Assembly: GCA_036267955.1 (NCBI GenBank)
Contig: DATAVB010000115.1
Location: 1 to 64,000, forward strand
Direction: 5' to 3'
From: DATAVB01 sp036267955
GTDB taxonomy: Bacteria > Actinomycetota > Actinomycetes > Mycobacteriales > QHCD01
DNA: 64,000 bases
Shown: positions 51,754 through 61,327 of the stretch, one piece after another
Numbering within the stretch: position 1 is the first letter of the stretch
Layout: each line of letters opens with the position of its first letter
Notes under the pieces: generated by a model
What the model was told of the DNA's origin: nothing
Database searches by the model: none
What the model saw: only the letters and a program-made list of their open reading frames with translations
Made by a program: the position numbers and the translations under genes

Positions 51754-52053
51754 GCGCTCTCCTGCTGTCGACTGCTGTTGAGTGCCGCGTAGCTGCCTGC
51801 CTACGCCGTGCGGACGGTGGCACCCGCGGCGAACGCCGTCTAGCATCCCGCGCCCGGCGTCCGGCGGCACAGCGGGGTCGGCTGATATCACTGTGATCTA
51901 GGCGACGCCCGCCGGGAAAGTTGCCCATCCGGGTCGGCCGGCGGTTACGCGCGGCGCGACACGATCCGTGGCCACCGTAGGCTGTGGCTGTCCGGTATCG
52001 GCGGCCAGCCCAACCGGCAGCCACCAACAGCCCTTCTGCCCTCGGAGCCACGC
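51754..52053. promoter_or_regulatory. Divergent sdh/typA intergenic region
   Basis: A 300-base region without a gene. ATCAC-T-GTGAT (51887-51897) is a short palindrome on the sdh side, a possible regulator site. TypA has a CGGAG Shine-Dalgarno. A TAGGCT box at 51978 could be its -10. Confidence 0.45.
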
Positions 52054-53907
52054 GTGCCCACTCGTGACGATCTGCGCAACGTCGCGATCATCGCCCACGT
52101 CGACCACGGTAAGACGACCCTGGTCGACGCCATGCTCTGGCAGTCCGGAGCCTTCACCGAGCACCAGGGCGAGCAGGGCGTGAACGAGCGCATCCTGGAC
52201 TCGATGGATCTTGAGCGCGAGAAGGGCATCACGATTCTCGCGAAGAACACCGCGGTACGTTTCGGCGGCACCACCATCAACATCCTCGACACCCCTGGCC
52301 ACTCCGACTTCGGCGGCGAGGTCGAACGCGCTCTGTCCATGGTGGACGGCGCGCTGTTGCTTGTGGACGCGAGCGAGGGACCGCTGCCGCAGACCCGTTT
52401 CGTGCTGCGCAAGGCGCTGGCCCGGCATATCCCGATTGTGCTGGTCATCAACAAGGTGGACCGGCCGGACTCCCGCATCGCCGAGGTCGTCGACGAGACC
52501 TACGAGCTGTTCCTGGACCTGGCCGAGGACGCCGGGGTGCAGGACGCGCTGGACTTCCCGATCGTCTACTGCCAGGCGCGGGCCGGTAAGGCCTCGCTGA
52601 CCCGGCCGGCCGACGGCAGCTCGCCGGACGCGGAGAACCTCGCCGAGCTCTTCGACGTGATCCTGAGCACTGTGCAGCCGCCACACTACGAGGATGGCGC
52701 GCCGCTGCAGGCGCAGGTGACCAACCTGGACTCCTCGCCCTATCTCGGCCGGCTGGCGCTGGCCCGGGTGCACAACGGCACGATTCGCAAGGGTCAGCAG
52801 GTCGCCTGGTGCCGCGCCAACGGCGCCATCGAGCGGGTCAAGATCTCCGAGTTGTTGATGACCGAGGCGTTGGACCGGGTCCCGGTCGAGCAGGCCGGCC
52901 CCGGCGACATCATCGCGCTGGCCGGCATCCCGGAGATCACCATCGGCGAGACGCTGGCCGATCTGGACGACCCGCGCCCGCTGCCGGTGATCAGCATCGA
53001 CGAGCCGTCGATCTCAATGACGATCGGCATCAACACCAGCCCATTGGCCGGCCGGTCGGGGACGAAGGTCACCGCCCGTCTGCTGAAGAACCGGCTGGAC
53101 GCCGAGCTGGTCGGCAACGTCTCGATCCGGGTCCGCCCGACCCAGCGGCCGGACACCTGGGAGGTGCAGGGGCGCGGCGAGCTGCAGCTGGCCGTGCTCG
53201 TGGAGATCATGCGCCGGGAGGGCTTCGAGCTCACCGTCGGCAAGCCGCAGGTGGTGACCCGCACGGTCGACGGCGCGGTGCACGAGCCGTTCGAGCGACT
53301 CACTATTGATGCGCCCGATGACTACTTAGGCGTGATCACCCAGCTGTTGGCACTACGCAAGGGCCGAATGGAACAGATGGTGAACCACGGCACCGGCTGG
53401 GTCCGGATGGAGTACGTGGTGCCGGCCCGGGGCCTGATCGGGTTCCGGACCGAGTTCCTCACCGAGACCCGCGGCACCGGTCTGCTCAACCACGTCTTCG
53501 AGCGGTACGCGCCCTGGGTGGGCGAGTTGCGGACCCGGCCCAGCGGCTCCCTGGTCGCCGACCGGCTCGGCACGGTGCGGTCGTACGCGCTGTTCAATCT
53601 GCAGGAGCGCGGCACGATGTTCGTGGGCCCTGGAGCCGACGTCTACGAGGGCATGATCATCGGTGAAAACTCGCGCCAGGACGACATGGATGTCAATCCC
53701 ACCAAGGAAAAGAAGCTCACCTCGATCCGGGTTGCGAATGCCGAGGAGCTTGAGCGGTTGATCCCGGCGCGGCAGCTCTCCCTGGAACAGGCACTCGAAT
53801 TTTGCCGGGAAGACGAATGTGTCGAGGTCGCACCGGCTATCGTGCGGCTGCGCAAGGTCGTGCTGCCGGCAGCGGAGCGGGCAAAGCTCCGCGGTCGTCG
53901 GTCCTGA
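52054..53907 (+). CDS. typA: Ribosome-associated GTPase TypA/BipA
   Basis: The 617-aa translational GTPase has G1 AHVDHGKTT, G3 DTPGHSDFGGE and G4 NKVD, followed by EF-G-like domains II, III, V and the BipA-specific C-terminal domain (PARGLIGFRTEFLTETRGTGL). It assists 50S assembly and stress responses. GTG 52054 follows CTCGGAGCC. Confidence 0.97.
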   Translation: MPTRDDLRNVAIIAHVDHGKTTLVDAMLWQSGAFTEHQGEQGVNERILDSMDLEREKGITILAKNTAVRFGGTTINILDTPGHSDFGGEVERALSMVDGALLLVDASEGPLPQTRFVLRKALARHIPIVLVINKVDRPDSRIAEVVDETYELFLDLAEDAGVQDALDFPIVYCQARAGKASLTRPADGSSPDAENLAELFDVILSTVQPPHYEDGAPLQAQVTNLDSSPYLGRLALARVHNGTIRKGQQVAWCRANGAIERVKISELLMTEALDRVPVEQAGPGDIIALAGIPEITIGETLADLDDPRPLPVISIDEPSISMTIGINTSPLAGRSGTKVTARLLKNRLDAELVGNVSIRVRPTQRPDTWEVQGRGELQLAVLVEIMRREGFELTVGKPQVVTRTVDGAVHEPFERLTIDAPDDYLGVITQLLALRKGRMEQMVNHGTGWVRMEYVVPARGLIGFRTEFLTETRGTGLLNHVFERYAPWVGELRTRPSGSLVADRLGTVRSYALFNLQERGTMFVGPGADVYEGMIIGENSRQDDMDVNPTKEKKLTSIRVANAEELERLIPARQLSLEQALEFCREDECVEVAPAIVRLRKVVLPAAERAKLRGRRS

Positions 53908-53909
53908 CC

Positions 53910-54125
53910 GTGACGGTAAGGCCAGAACGCGGGAGAGCGGGGTCTCTTTGCGTAGTTTTGGGGGACTACGCCGAGGCGTTCTGGCTTCTGGCCCGTATGC
54001 AGCAGCGCTTCGGCGACCGGTTGCAGGGAACTGTCACGTTGGGGTTGATCAAGCGGTCACTGATTGGTCACGATCGCGTGTACCGCCCGGATTCGTTGTT
54101 TGCGGTGGGTACTGTCGCCCGCTAG
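53910..54125 (+). CDS. Small hypothetical protein downstream of typA
   Basis: A 71-aa frame from GTG 53910, two bases after the typA stop, reads YAEAFWLLARMQQRFGDRLQGTVTLGLIKRSLIGHDRVYRPD, protein-like and with mostly normal codons. No family is recognised. It could be a coupled small protein or chance. Confidence 0.4.
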   Translation: MTVRPERGRAGSLCVVLGDYAEAFWLLARMQQRFGDRLQGTVTLGLIKRSLIGHDRVYRPDSLFAVGTVAR

Positions 54126-54176
54126 CCGGCACAACCGGTAGGTCTGCGTTGCCTGGCACTTACCCGGTCACGCAGG

Positions 54177-54190
54177 AGTGTGATCACACT
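54177..54190. promoter_or_regulatory. 14-bp perfect palindrome upstream of the peptide-transport operon
   Basis: AGTGTGATCACACT is fully self-complementary and lies 136 bases before the binding-protein start. It is a good candidate operator; the protein is unknown. Confidence 0.5.
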
Positions 54191-54326
54191 TCGTCGGGTC
54201 ACCGGCGGAGTACAACAAGTGCCACATCGGCGCGCCGCCCGGGCATCTCCGGGTCGAGCAGCCACACGGCGGTCCGGTCAGCCCGGACCGACCGAACGCG
54301 ACACGGAGACGAGGAGGCCCCCAGTC

Positions 54327-56096
54327 GTGAGAGTCAGTCGCAAGGGAGTGACGGCGCTGGCTGTCGCAGCCATAGGCTCGATAGCGCTCAGCGCCTGCGC
54401 AGGTAGCAGCAACAACAGCAGTGGCGGTAGCGGCGGCGGCGGTGGTGGCACCAAGAGCGGCGGCTCGGTCATCTACGGCGCCGACCAGTTCCCGGACAAT
54501 TTCCAGCCGGATATCAACGCGGGTAACTCCACGGCCACGGCGAACGCCGACGTCCGGGTGCTGCCCAGTGCATTCCTCACGTTGCCGAACTTCCAGCCGC
54601 AGTACGACAAGGAGCTTCTGACCGCCGAGCCCACGGTGACCAGCAAGTCCCCGTACACGGTGCAGTACAAGATCAACCCCAAGGCGGTCTGGAGCGACGG
54701 CAAGCCGATCGACGCGAAGGACTTCATCTTCGCGTGGAAGGCCAACAACCCGACGGACAAGGACTACGGCGGCACCGGCAGCAAGCTGGGTGCCAACGCC
54801 TGCCAGACGCTGGGCGGCAACCCGTACAACTACATCACCTCGGTGACCGGCAGTGACAACGACAAGACCGTCACCGCCGTGTTCAGCAAGCCATACGCGG
54901 ACTGGAAGCAGTTCTTCTCCACTCTCCTGCCGTCGCACCTGTTCGTGAAGTCGACTCCGGCGGCGACCTGCAAGGCGTTCAACACCGGTTGGCCGTCGAC
55001 CAAGGTGCCCCCGATCTCCGGTGGTCCGTGGACGATCAGCAGCGTTGACGCGAACCAGAAGCTCATCACCGAGACCCGCAACGAGAAGTACTGGGGCAAG
55101 AAGCCCATTCTCTCGAAGCTGATCTTCAAGGTCGTTTCGACAGGCAGCCAGGACCTGCAGCAGGCGCTGCAGAACAACGAGGTTCAGGTGATCTACCCGC
55201 AGCCTCAGCTGGACCTGGTGAAGCTGATCGACGGCGTAACCAGCGCGAAGGCCGAGACGAACTTCGGACTGTCGTTCGAACACATCGACTTCAATACGGA
55301 GAACCAGTTCCTGAAGGATCCGGTGCTGCGTAAGGCAATCGCACTTTCGATCGACCGTGCAGACCTGGTCAAGCGGACGGTGAAGCAGTTCGACAACCGG
55401 GCGCAGGTGCTCGGCAACCGCCTCTTCGTCAACAACCAGCAGGGCTACGCCAACAACGCTCCGGCGGACTACGACAAGCTCAATGTCGGCAAGGCCAAGT
55501 CGATGCTCCAGGCCGCTGGCTACAAGCTCTCCGGTGGCAAGCTGACCAAGGGCGGCAAGGCGGTCTCGCTCAATATCGTGACCACCACCAACAACCAGCT
55601 CCGTCAGCAGACGGAGGAGGTCGTGGCCAACGACGTCAAGGCGATCGGCATCAAACTCGACATCAAGCAGGTTGACGCCAACACCTTCTTCGGCGACTAC
55701 AAGACGCAGGGCAGCCTCAATGCCGGCGACTGCGACCTGTGCCTGTTCGCCTGGGTCGCGACGCCGTACCTGTCGTCGAACTTCTCCATCTACCAGTGCG
55801 TGCCCGACGGCCCCGACGGCAAGCCGGACCGCTCACAGGAGCTGCAGAACGCGGGTCTCGGCTGCGACAAGAAGGTCGATACCTTGATGCAGCAGGCGCA
55901 GTTCGCCCCGGACGAGGCAACGGCGCAGGGTCTGTGGAATCAGGTGGACAAGGATCTCTGGGGCGACATGTTCACGTTGCCGCTTTACCAGAAGCCGACC
56001 TATATCGCCTTCAACAAGAAATACCAGGGCATCGGCGACAACGCGACCTCCCAGGGTCCGTTGTGGAACTCCGAGACCTGGGCGCTCAAGCAGTAA
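54327..56096 (+). CDS. Peptide ABC transporter substrate-binding lipoprotein (family 5)
   Basis: The 589-aa product has a lipoprotein signal (LSAC, Cys24) followed by a Gly/Ser linker and a family 5 extracytoplasmic binding domain (WSDGKPIDAKDFIFAWKA, LRKAIALSIDRADLV). GTG 54327 follows GAGGAGG. It is the first gene of an operon with two permeases and two ATPases, similar in layout to oligopeptide (bldK-like) systems of Streptomyces. Confidence 0.93.
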   Translation: MRVSRKGVTALAVAAIGSIALSACAGSSNNSSGGSGGGGGGTKSGGSVIYGADQFPDNFQPDINAGNSTATANADVRVLPSAFLTLPNFQPQYDKELLTAEPTVTSKSPYTVQYKINPKAVWSDGKPIDAKDFIFAWKANNPTDKDYGGTGSKLGANACQTLGGNPYNYITSVTGSDNDKTVTAVFSKPYADWKQFFSTLLPSHLFVKSTPAATCKAFNTGWPSTKVPPISGGPWTISSVDANQKLITETRNEKYWGKKPILSKLIFKVVSTGSQDLQQALQNNEVQVIYPQPQLDLVKLIDGVTSAKAETNFGLSFEHIDFNTENQFLKDPVLRKAIALSIDRADLVKRTVKQFDNRAQVLGNRLFVNNQQGYANNAPADYDKLNVGKAKSMLQAAGYKLSGGKLTKGGKAVSLNIVTTTNNQLRQQTEEVVANDVKAIGIKLDIKQVDANTFFGDYKTQGSLNAGDCDLCLFAWVATPYLSSNFSIYQCVPDGPDGKPDRSQELQNAGLGCDKKVDTLMQQAQFAPDEATAQGLWNQVDKDLWGDMFTLPLYQKPTYIAFNKKYQGIGDNATSQGPLWNSETWALKQ

Positions 56097-56100
56097 CTCT

Positions 56101-56124
56101 CATCGGGCGGGTCACCGCCCGATG
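56101..56124 (+). terminator. Hairpin 1 between binding protein and permease
   Basis: 10-bp perfect arms (CATCGGGCGG) with a 4-base loop just after the stop codon. Confidence 0.6.
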
Positions 56125-56132
56125 ACCCGGGT

Positions 56133-56166
56133 GCTCCCGGCGAAGCCAGCCAGCTTCGCCGGGAGC
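56133..56166 (+). terminator. Hairpin 2 between binding protein and permease
   Basis: 14-bp perfect arms (GCTCCCGGCGAAGC) with a 6-base loop. Together with hairpin 1 it can stabilise the upstream mRNA and reduce read-through. Confidence 0.65.
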
Positions 56167-56249
56167 GTCCGGGGCGACGGATCGTCCACATTGCTCAGTG
56201 CGTGGGGTTAGCCTTATCCCGTGCGCAGACCCCGTCGGGAGGCTTGGAA

Positions 56250-57227
56250 ATGCTGCCCTTCATCATCCGGCGACTGCTGATCTCGATCGTTGTGCTCTTC
56301 GTCAGCACGTTCGGCGTTTTTATCCTGCAGGCGCATTCCGGTAACCCGTTGGCGACGCTGACGCAGCGGCAGCCGCCGCCGCCGCCGTCGACCATCAACG
56401 CGTTGAAGGACCAGCTGCACCTCAACGTGCCCTCGCCGCTCCGGTACTTCTACTGGCTCGGCGGCGTGCTGCACGGCGACCTCGGGAAGAACATCAACAA
56501 CATCCCGGTCAAGTCGCAGATCTTCGCCCGGCTCGGCACGACGCTCGAGCTCGTGTTTCTCGCGATGATCGTGGCGCTGATCCTGGCCGTGCTCGCCGGC
56601 GTCATCTCGGCGGTCAAGCAGTACAGCCTGGTCGACTACTCGACGACGTTCCTCGGCTTCATCCTCATCTCGATCCCGACGTTCTGGATGGCCGGCCTGC
56701 TCAAGGACGTCGCGATCCGGATCAACCAGTCCGCCGGCAGCCAGATCTTCTCCTTCTCCGGACAGAGCACCCCGGATTACAGCGGTGGATTCTTCGGCAC
56801 GATCTCCGACCGGGCCAGCCACCTGATCCTGCCGACGATCACGCTCGCCTTGATCAGCTACGCGTCGTGGAGCCGCTACCAGCGCGCCTCGATGCTGGAC
56901 GTGCTCAACTCCGACTATCTGCGGCTGGCCCGCGCCAAGGGCGTGCCGTGGCGCAAGGTGCTGATCCGGCACGGCCTGCGTACCGCCCTGATCCCGCTGA
57001 CCACGGTCGTCGCGGTCGGATTCGGCGGCATCATCGGCGGCGCGGTGGTGACCGAGACGGTCTTCGACTGGCACGGCATGGGCGAGTATCTGCTCCAGGC
57101 CGCCAGCACCATCGACACCAACGAGATGCTGGCCTGGCTGCTGATGTCGGCCACCGCGGTGGTGGTGTTCAACCTCATCGCGGACATCCTGTACGCCGTC
57201 CTCGATCCAAGGATCCGTCTTGGCTAG
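56250..57227 (+). CDS. Peptide ABC transporter permease (DppB/OppB type)
   Basis: The 325-aa permease has six predicted helices and the inner-membrane EAA-type loop (YLRLARAKGVPWRKVLIRHGLR). ATG 56250 follows GGGAGG. It is the first of two permeases and pairs with the next gene. Confidence 0.92.
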   Translation: MLPFIIRRLLISIVVLFVSTFGVFILQAHSGNPLATLTQRQPPPPPSTINALKDQLHLNVPSPLRYFYWLGGVLHGDLGKNINNIPVKSQIFARLGTTLELVFLAMIVALILAVLAGVISAVKQYSLVDYSTTFLGFILISIPTFWMAGLLKDVAIRINQSAGSQIFSFSGQSTPDYSGGFFGTISDRASHLILPTITLALISYASWSRYQRASMLDVLNSDYLRLARAKGVPWRKVLIRHGLRTALIPLTTVVAVGFGGIIGGAVVTETVFDWHGMGEYLLQAASTIDTNEMLAWLLMSATAVVVFNLIADILYAVLDPRIRLG

Positions 57228-57263
57228 CCGGGCGCGGACCGCGCTCAGAAGGGGTGCGGACCG

Positions 57264-58175
57264 ATGACCGCTCCGACGACTCCGCAGCAACTGGAGCCCG
57301 GTGCCGAACGCGAGTTCACCGTCCAGGCTCGCAGCCAATGGCAGATGGTGTCGCGACGGTTCTTCGCCCACCGGCTGGCGATGATCAGCCTGGTCGTCTT
57401 CGTGCTCGTGCTGGCCGTCGCGTTCATCTACCCACTCTTCATGAAGCACCCATTCGACTACCAGTCCGACGATCTGTCGGTCGGGCCGTCCAGCAAGCAC
57501 CTCTTCGGCACCGACTCGATCGGCCAGGACGTGTTCGCCCAGGTGTTGCGCGGGATCCAGACCTCGGTGAAGGTGTCCCTGTTGGCAATGGCAGTGGGTG
57601 AGATCCTGGGCGTTTTTGTCGGCGCGCTGGCCGGTTTCTACCGCGGCTGGGTCGACTCGCTGCTGATGCGCGCCGTCGATGTCGTGCTCACCGTCCCGGT
57701 CCTCGTCCTCGTTCTGGTGCTGTCCCGGATCGCCGGCGGCAGCTGGTGGATGATCGCACTGATCATCGGCGGGGTCACCGCGGCGCCGACCTCCCGGTTG
57801 GTGCGCAGCGTGTTCCTGTCGCTGCGCGAGCGGGAGTACGTCGAAGCCGCCCGGGCCCTGGGCGCCACCGACTCACGGATCATCTGGCGGCACCTGCTGC
57901 CCAACTCGCTCGGTCCGATCATCGTCGACGCGACGCTGGCGGTAGCCGGCGCGATCCTGACCGAGTCGGCGCTGTCGTTCATCGGGTTCGGCATCAAGGC
58001 GCCGGATGTCTCGCTGGGTAAGTTGATCAGCGACGGCGTGAACGCGTCGCAGACCCGGCCCTGGCTGTTCTACTTCCCGGGGCTCGCGATCATCATCGTC
58101 GTGTTGACGGTGAACTTCATCGGAGACGGCCTGCGTGATGCACTCGATCCGACGCAGCAGAGGGTGAGAGCTTGA
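57264..58175 (+). CDS. Peptide ABC transporter permease (DppC/OppC type)
   Basis: The 303-aa permease has an N-terminal cytoplasmic segment, six helices and the EAA loop EYVEAARALGATDSRIIWRHLLP. It overlaps the following ATPase by four bases. Confidence 0.93.
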   Translation: MTAPTTPQQLEPGAEREFTVQARSQWQMVSRRFFAHRLAMISLVVFVLVLAVAFIYPLFMKHPFDYQSDDLSVGPSSKHLFGTDSIGQDVFAQVLRGIQTSVKVSLLAMAVGEILGVFVGALAGFYRGWVDSLLMRAVDVVLTVPVLVLVLVLSRIAGGSWWMIALIIGGVTAAPTSRLVRSVFLSLREREYVEAARALGATDSRIIWRHLLPNSLGPIIVDATLAVAGAILTESALSFIGFGIKAPDVSLGKLISDGVNASQTRPWLFYFPGLAIIIVVLTVNFIGDGLRDALDPTQQRVRA

Positions 58176-59302
58176 TGACCGAGTTCCTCGGCGGCAGTGA
58201 CCTGCGGGCGCGTGACGCGTTCGAGGGCTCCTCGGCCGTCCTGGAGGTCGAGGACCTCAACGTGCGGTTCCCGACCGATGACGGTGTGGTGCACGCGGTC
58301 CGCGGCGTCTCCTATCAGCTGCGCCCGGGCGAGGTGCTCGGCATTGTGGGCGAGTCCGGCTCCGGCAAGTCGGTCACGTCGCTGGCCGTGATGGGGCTGC
58401 TGCCGCGTACGGCCCGGATCACCGGATCGGTGAAGTTCCGCGGGCGCGAGCTGATCGGCCTGGGCGACCGCGAGATGAGCGGTGTCCGTGGCCGCGGCGT
58501 CTCCATGGTCTTTCAGGACCCGATGACCTCGCTCAACCCGGTGTACAAGATCGGTGCCCAGCTGGCCGAGGCGCTGCAGACGCACGACCGCGGGATGTCG
58601 GACCGGAACGCGGGTCGGCGCTCCGTCGAGCTTCTCGACCTGGTCGGGATCCCCAATGCGAAGGACCGGGTCGACCAGTTCCCGCACGAATTCTCCGGCG
58701 GTATGCGGCAGCGGGTCGTCATCGCCATCGCCATGGCGAACGCGCCCGACGTGATCATCGCCGACGAACCGACCACGGCGCTGGACGTCACGGTGCAGGC
58801 GCAGGTGCTGGAGACACTGCGCACCGCGCAGGCCGAGACGAAGGCCTCGATGGTGCTGATCACCCACGACCTGGGCGTGGTCGCCGGCATGGCCGACCGC
58901 GTCCTGGTCATGTACGCCGGGAAGCCGGTGGAGACCGGGGACGTCGACGACATCTACTACCGGCCGCGGATGCCGTACACGGTGGGATTGCTGGGCTCGC
59001 TGCCGCGCGTGGACCGGGGTGAGCGCCAGCGCCTGACGCCCATTCACGGCTCGCCGCCCTCGCTGCTGAACCTGCCGCCCGGCTGCCCGTTCACCCCGCG
59101 GTGCCCGATGAGCCAGGACAAGTGCGAGACGGTCGAGCCCACGCTGGACCCGGTCGACGGTGTCGAGCACTACTCCGCCTGTCACTTCAGCGCCGATCTG
59201 GTGCGGAAGGACGCCGTTCCGCAGGACATCTTCAATGCGGACTCGGTGGACGACACCGGTCCGGAGATGCCCGCCGCGGACGCCGAGGGAGCAAGCCAAT
59301 GA
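58172..59302 (+). CDS. Peptide ABC transporter ATPase (DppD/OppD type)
   Basis: The 376-aa ATPase has Walker A GESGSGKS, signature FSGGMRQR, Walker B VIIADEPTTALDV and the C-terminal oligopeptide-ATPase motif with Cys (CPFTPRCPM). It overlaps both neighbours with ATGA. Confidence 0.94.
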   Translation: MMTEFLGGSDLRARDAFEGSSAVLEVEDLNVRFPTDDGVVHAVRGVSYQLRPGEVLGIVGESGSGKSVTSLAVMGLLPRTARITGSVKFRGRELIGLGDREMSGVRGRGVSMVFQDPMTSLNPVYKIGAQLAEALQTHDRGMSDRNAGRRSVELLDLVGIPNAKDRVDQFPHEFSGGMRQRVVIAIAMANAPDVIIADEPTTALDVTVQAQVLETLRTAQAETKASMVLITHDLGVVAGMADRVLVMYAGKPVETGDVDDIYYRPRMPYTVGLLGSLPRVDRGERQRLTPIHGSPPSLLNLPPGCPFTPRCPMSQDKCETVEPTLDPVDGVEHYSACHFSADLVRKDAVPQDIFNADSVDDTGPEMPAADAEGASQ

Positions 59303-60354
59303 CCGCGACAACGGAGACCGGCGCGGTCCGCAAGGGCGCCGGCGAGGTCATCCTGAGCGTCCAGGACCTGACCAAGTACTTCCCGATCATGAGCAGCGGC
59401 ATCATCCGGCGGCACGTCGGCGACATCAAGGCCGTCGACGGGGTCAGTTTCGACCTGCACCGCAACGAGACCCTGGGCCTGGTCGGCGAATCCGGCTGCG
59501 GCAAGTCGACGACGGGGCGGGCGATCCTGCACCTGCAACCGGCCTCGACCGGCTCGGTCATGTTCGACGGCCACGAGCTCACCAAGTTGTCCCAGCGCCA
59601 GATGCGTCCGCTGCGCCGCGACATCCAGATCGTCTTCCAGGACCCGTACGCCTCGCTCAACCCGCGGATCCCGGTCAACGCGACGATCGCCGAGGCGATG
59701 CACATCCACGGGATCTGGGACGCCAAGTCCAGCCCGGCCAAGATCCGGGAGCTGCTGCGGCTGGTCGGTCTGAACCCGGAGCACGGCAACCGCTACCCGC
59801 ACGAATTCTCCGGCGGTCAACGGCAGCGCATCGGAATTGCCCGGGCGCTGGCGCTTGAGCCCAAGGTGATGGTGCTGGATGAGCCGGTGTCGGCGCTGGA
59901 CGTCTCCATCCAGGCGGGTGTCATCAACCTGCTGGAGGACCTGAAGGACCGGCTCGGCCTGTCCTACCTGTTCATCGCGCACGATCTGTCGGTGGTGCGG
60001 CACATCTCCGACCGGGTCGCGGTGATGTATCTGGGCAAGATCGTGGAGATTGCCGACACCGACGACCTCTTCGACCGGCCGGCCCACCCGTACACCCAGT
60101 CGCTGCTCTCGGCGATCCCGCTGCCGGACCCGGCGCGTGAGCGGGCCCGGGAACGGATCATCATCACCGGTGACGTGCCTTCGCCGGCGAATCCGCCGTC
60201 GGGCTGCCGGTTCCGGACCCGCTGCCCGAAGTTTGCCAACCAGCTCAACGACGGCCAGCGCGAGCAGTGCATCAACTCCGAACCGCTGCTGACCGATAGG
60301 GGCGTCGGGCACCCGTCGGCCTGTCACTACTCCGACGTTCTTGAGATCCTCTGA
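59299..60354 (+). CDS. Peptide ABC transporter ATPase (DppF/OppF type)
   Basis: The 351-aa ATPase has Walker A GESGCGKS, signature FSGGQRQRIGIARAL, Walker B VMVLDEPVSALD and the Cys-rich C-terminal motif (CRFRTRCPKF). ATG 59299 overlaps the dppD stop. It ends three bases before mshB. Confidence 0.94.
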   Translation: MTATTETGAVRKGAGEVILSVQDLTKYFPIMSSGIIRRHVGDIKAVDGVSFDLHRNETLGLVGESGCGKSTTGRAILHLQPASTGSVMFDGHELTKLSQRQMRPLRRDIQIVFQDPYASLNPRIPVNATIAEAMHIHGIWDAKSSPAKIRELLRLVGLNPEHGNRYPHEFSGGQRQRIGIARALALEPKVMVLDEPVSALDVSIQAGVINLLEDLKDRLGLSYLFIAHDLSVVRHISDRVAVMYLGKIVEIADTDDLFDRPAHPYTQSLLSAIPLPDPARERARERIIITGDVPSPANPPSGCRFRTRCPKFANQLNDGQREQCINSEPLLTDRGVGHPSACHYSDVLEIL

Positions 60355-60357
60355 CCC

Positions 60358-61203
60358 GTGAGGAATACCCGGCGGATCCTGCTTGTCCATGCCCATCCCG
60401 ACGATGAGTCGCTGACCTGCGGCGCCACGATGGCGCGGTATGTGGCGGAGGGCGCGGCGGTCACCCTGGTCACCTGCACCCTCGGTGAGGAGGGCGAGAT
60501 CCTGGTCCCGTCGCTCGCCGAGATCGGTCCGGACGGAGCCGACCAGTTGGGCGGCTACCGGATCGTCGAGCTGGAACGGGCGTGCGCCGCACTGGGGGTC
60601 ACCGACCACCGGTTCCTCGGTGCCGCCGGGCATTTCCGGGACAGCGGCATGATGGGCGTGCCGTCGAACACGGCGCCGCGCGCCTTCTGGGGGACGCCGC
60701 TGGACGTCGCGGCCCGACTGCTGGCCGACATCGTCGAGGAGGTCCGGCCCTCGGTGGTGGTGACCTATGACGAACGCGGCGGCTACGGCCATCCCGACCA
60801 CATCCAGGCGCACCGGGTGACCATGCGCGCCGTGGAACTCGCCGCCTGGCCGGTGGCGAAGGTCTACTGGACGGCCGTACCGCAGTCGGTGCGCGATGCC
60901 GGGCTGGCGACCGTCCGCGACGGCGGCTCGCCGTTCACTGTGCCCAAGGATCCCGACAGCCTGGGGTTTGCCGTGCCAGATGACGTCGTGACGACCCGGA
61001 TCGAGGGCGTCCTGGAGGCGAAGCGGGCGGCGATGCAGGCGCACGCCACCCAGATCACGGTCGATGGCGAGTTCTACGCCCTGTCGAACGATCTGGGTCA
61101 GCCGCTGCTGGGGGTGGAGCACTTCCGGCTCGTGGCCGGCGAGCGCGGCCCGGGCCGTGGCGAGCACAACTGGGAAGATGATCTCTTCGCCGGGCTCGAC
61201 TGA
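60358..61203 (+). CDS. mshB: Mycothiol biosynthesis deacetylase MshB
   Basis: The 281-aa zinc enzyme removes acetate from GlcNAc-inositol in mycothiol synthesis. The metal motif HAHPDDE lies near residue 11-17 with a later His (GHPDHIQAH). GTG 60358 is three bases after the ABC ATPase stop, so it is read through from that operon. Tandem repeats follow its stop. Confidence 0.95.
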   Translation: MRNTRRILLVHAHPDDESLTCGATMARYVAEGAAVTLVTCTLGEEGEILVPSLAEIGPDGADQLGGYRIVELERACAALGVTDHRFLGAAGHFRDSGMMGVPSNTAPRAFWGTPLDVAARLLADIVEEVRPSVVVTYDERGGYGHPDHIQAHRVTMRAVELAAWPVAKVYWTAVPQSVRDAGLATVRDGGSPFTVPKDPDSLGFAVPDDVVTTRIEGVLEAKRAAMQAHATQITVDGEFYALSNDLGQPLLGVEHFRLVAGERGPGRGEHNWEDDLFAGLD

Positions 61204-61208
61204 CTCCC

Positions 61209-61268
61209 ACTAACAGCGACCCGACTGACAGCGACCCGACTGACAGCGACCCGACTGACAGCGATCGA
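61209..61268. repeat. 15-bp tandem repeat after mshB
   Basis: Four 15-bp units; ACTGACAGCGACCCG is exact at 61224 and 61239, diverged at 61209 and 61254. Noncoding. Confidence 0.92.
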
Positions 61269-61315
61269 CTGGCGCCGACCGTGAGCCGCCCCCGGCCGGG
61301 GCAAGGCCCGGGTCT

Positions 61316-61321
61316 TAAGCT
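61316..61321 (+). promoter_or_regulatory. TANNNT box six bases before GTG 61328
   Basis: TAAGCT, six bases, GTG; leaderless spacing that picks this start over GTG 61325. Confidence 0.5.
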
Positions 61322-61327
61322 GCAGTG

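Noticed and set aside
61209..61268. CRISPR-like appearance of short repeats after mshB
   Set aside because: Units are contiguous with no spacers, and no cas gene is present.
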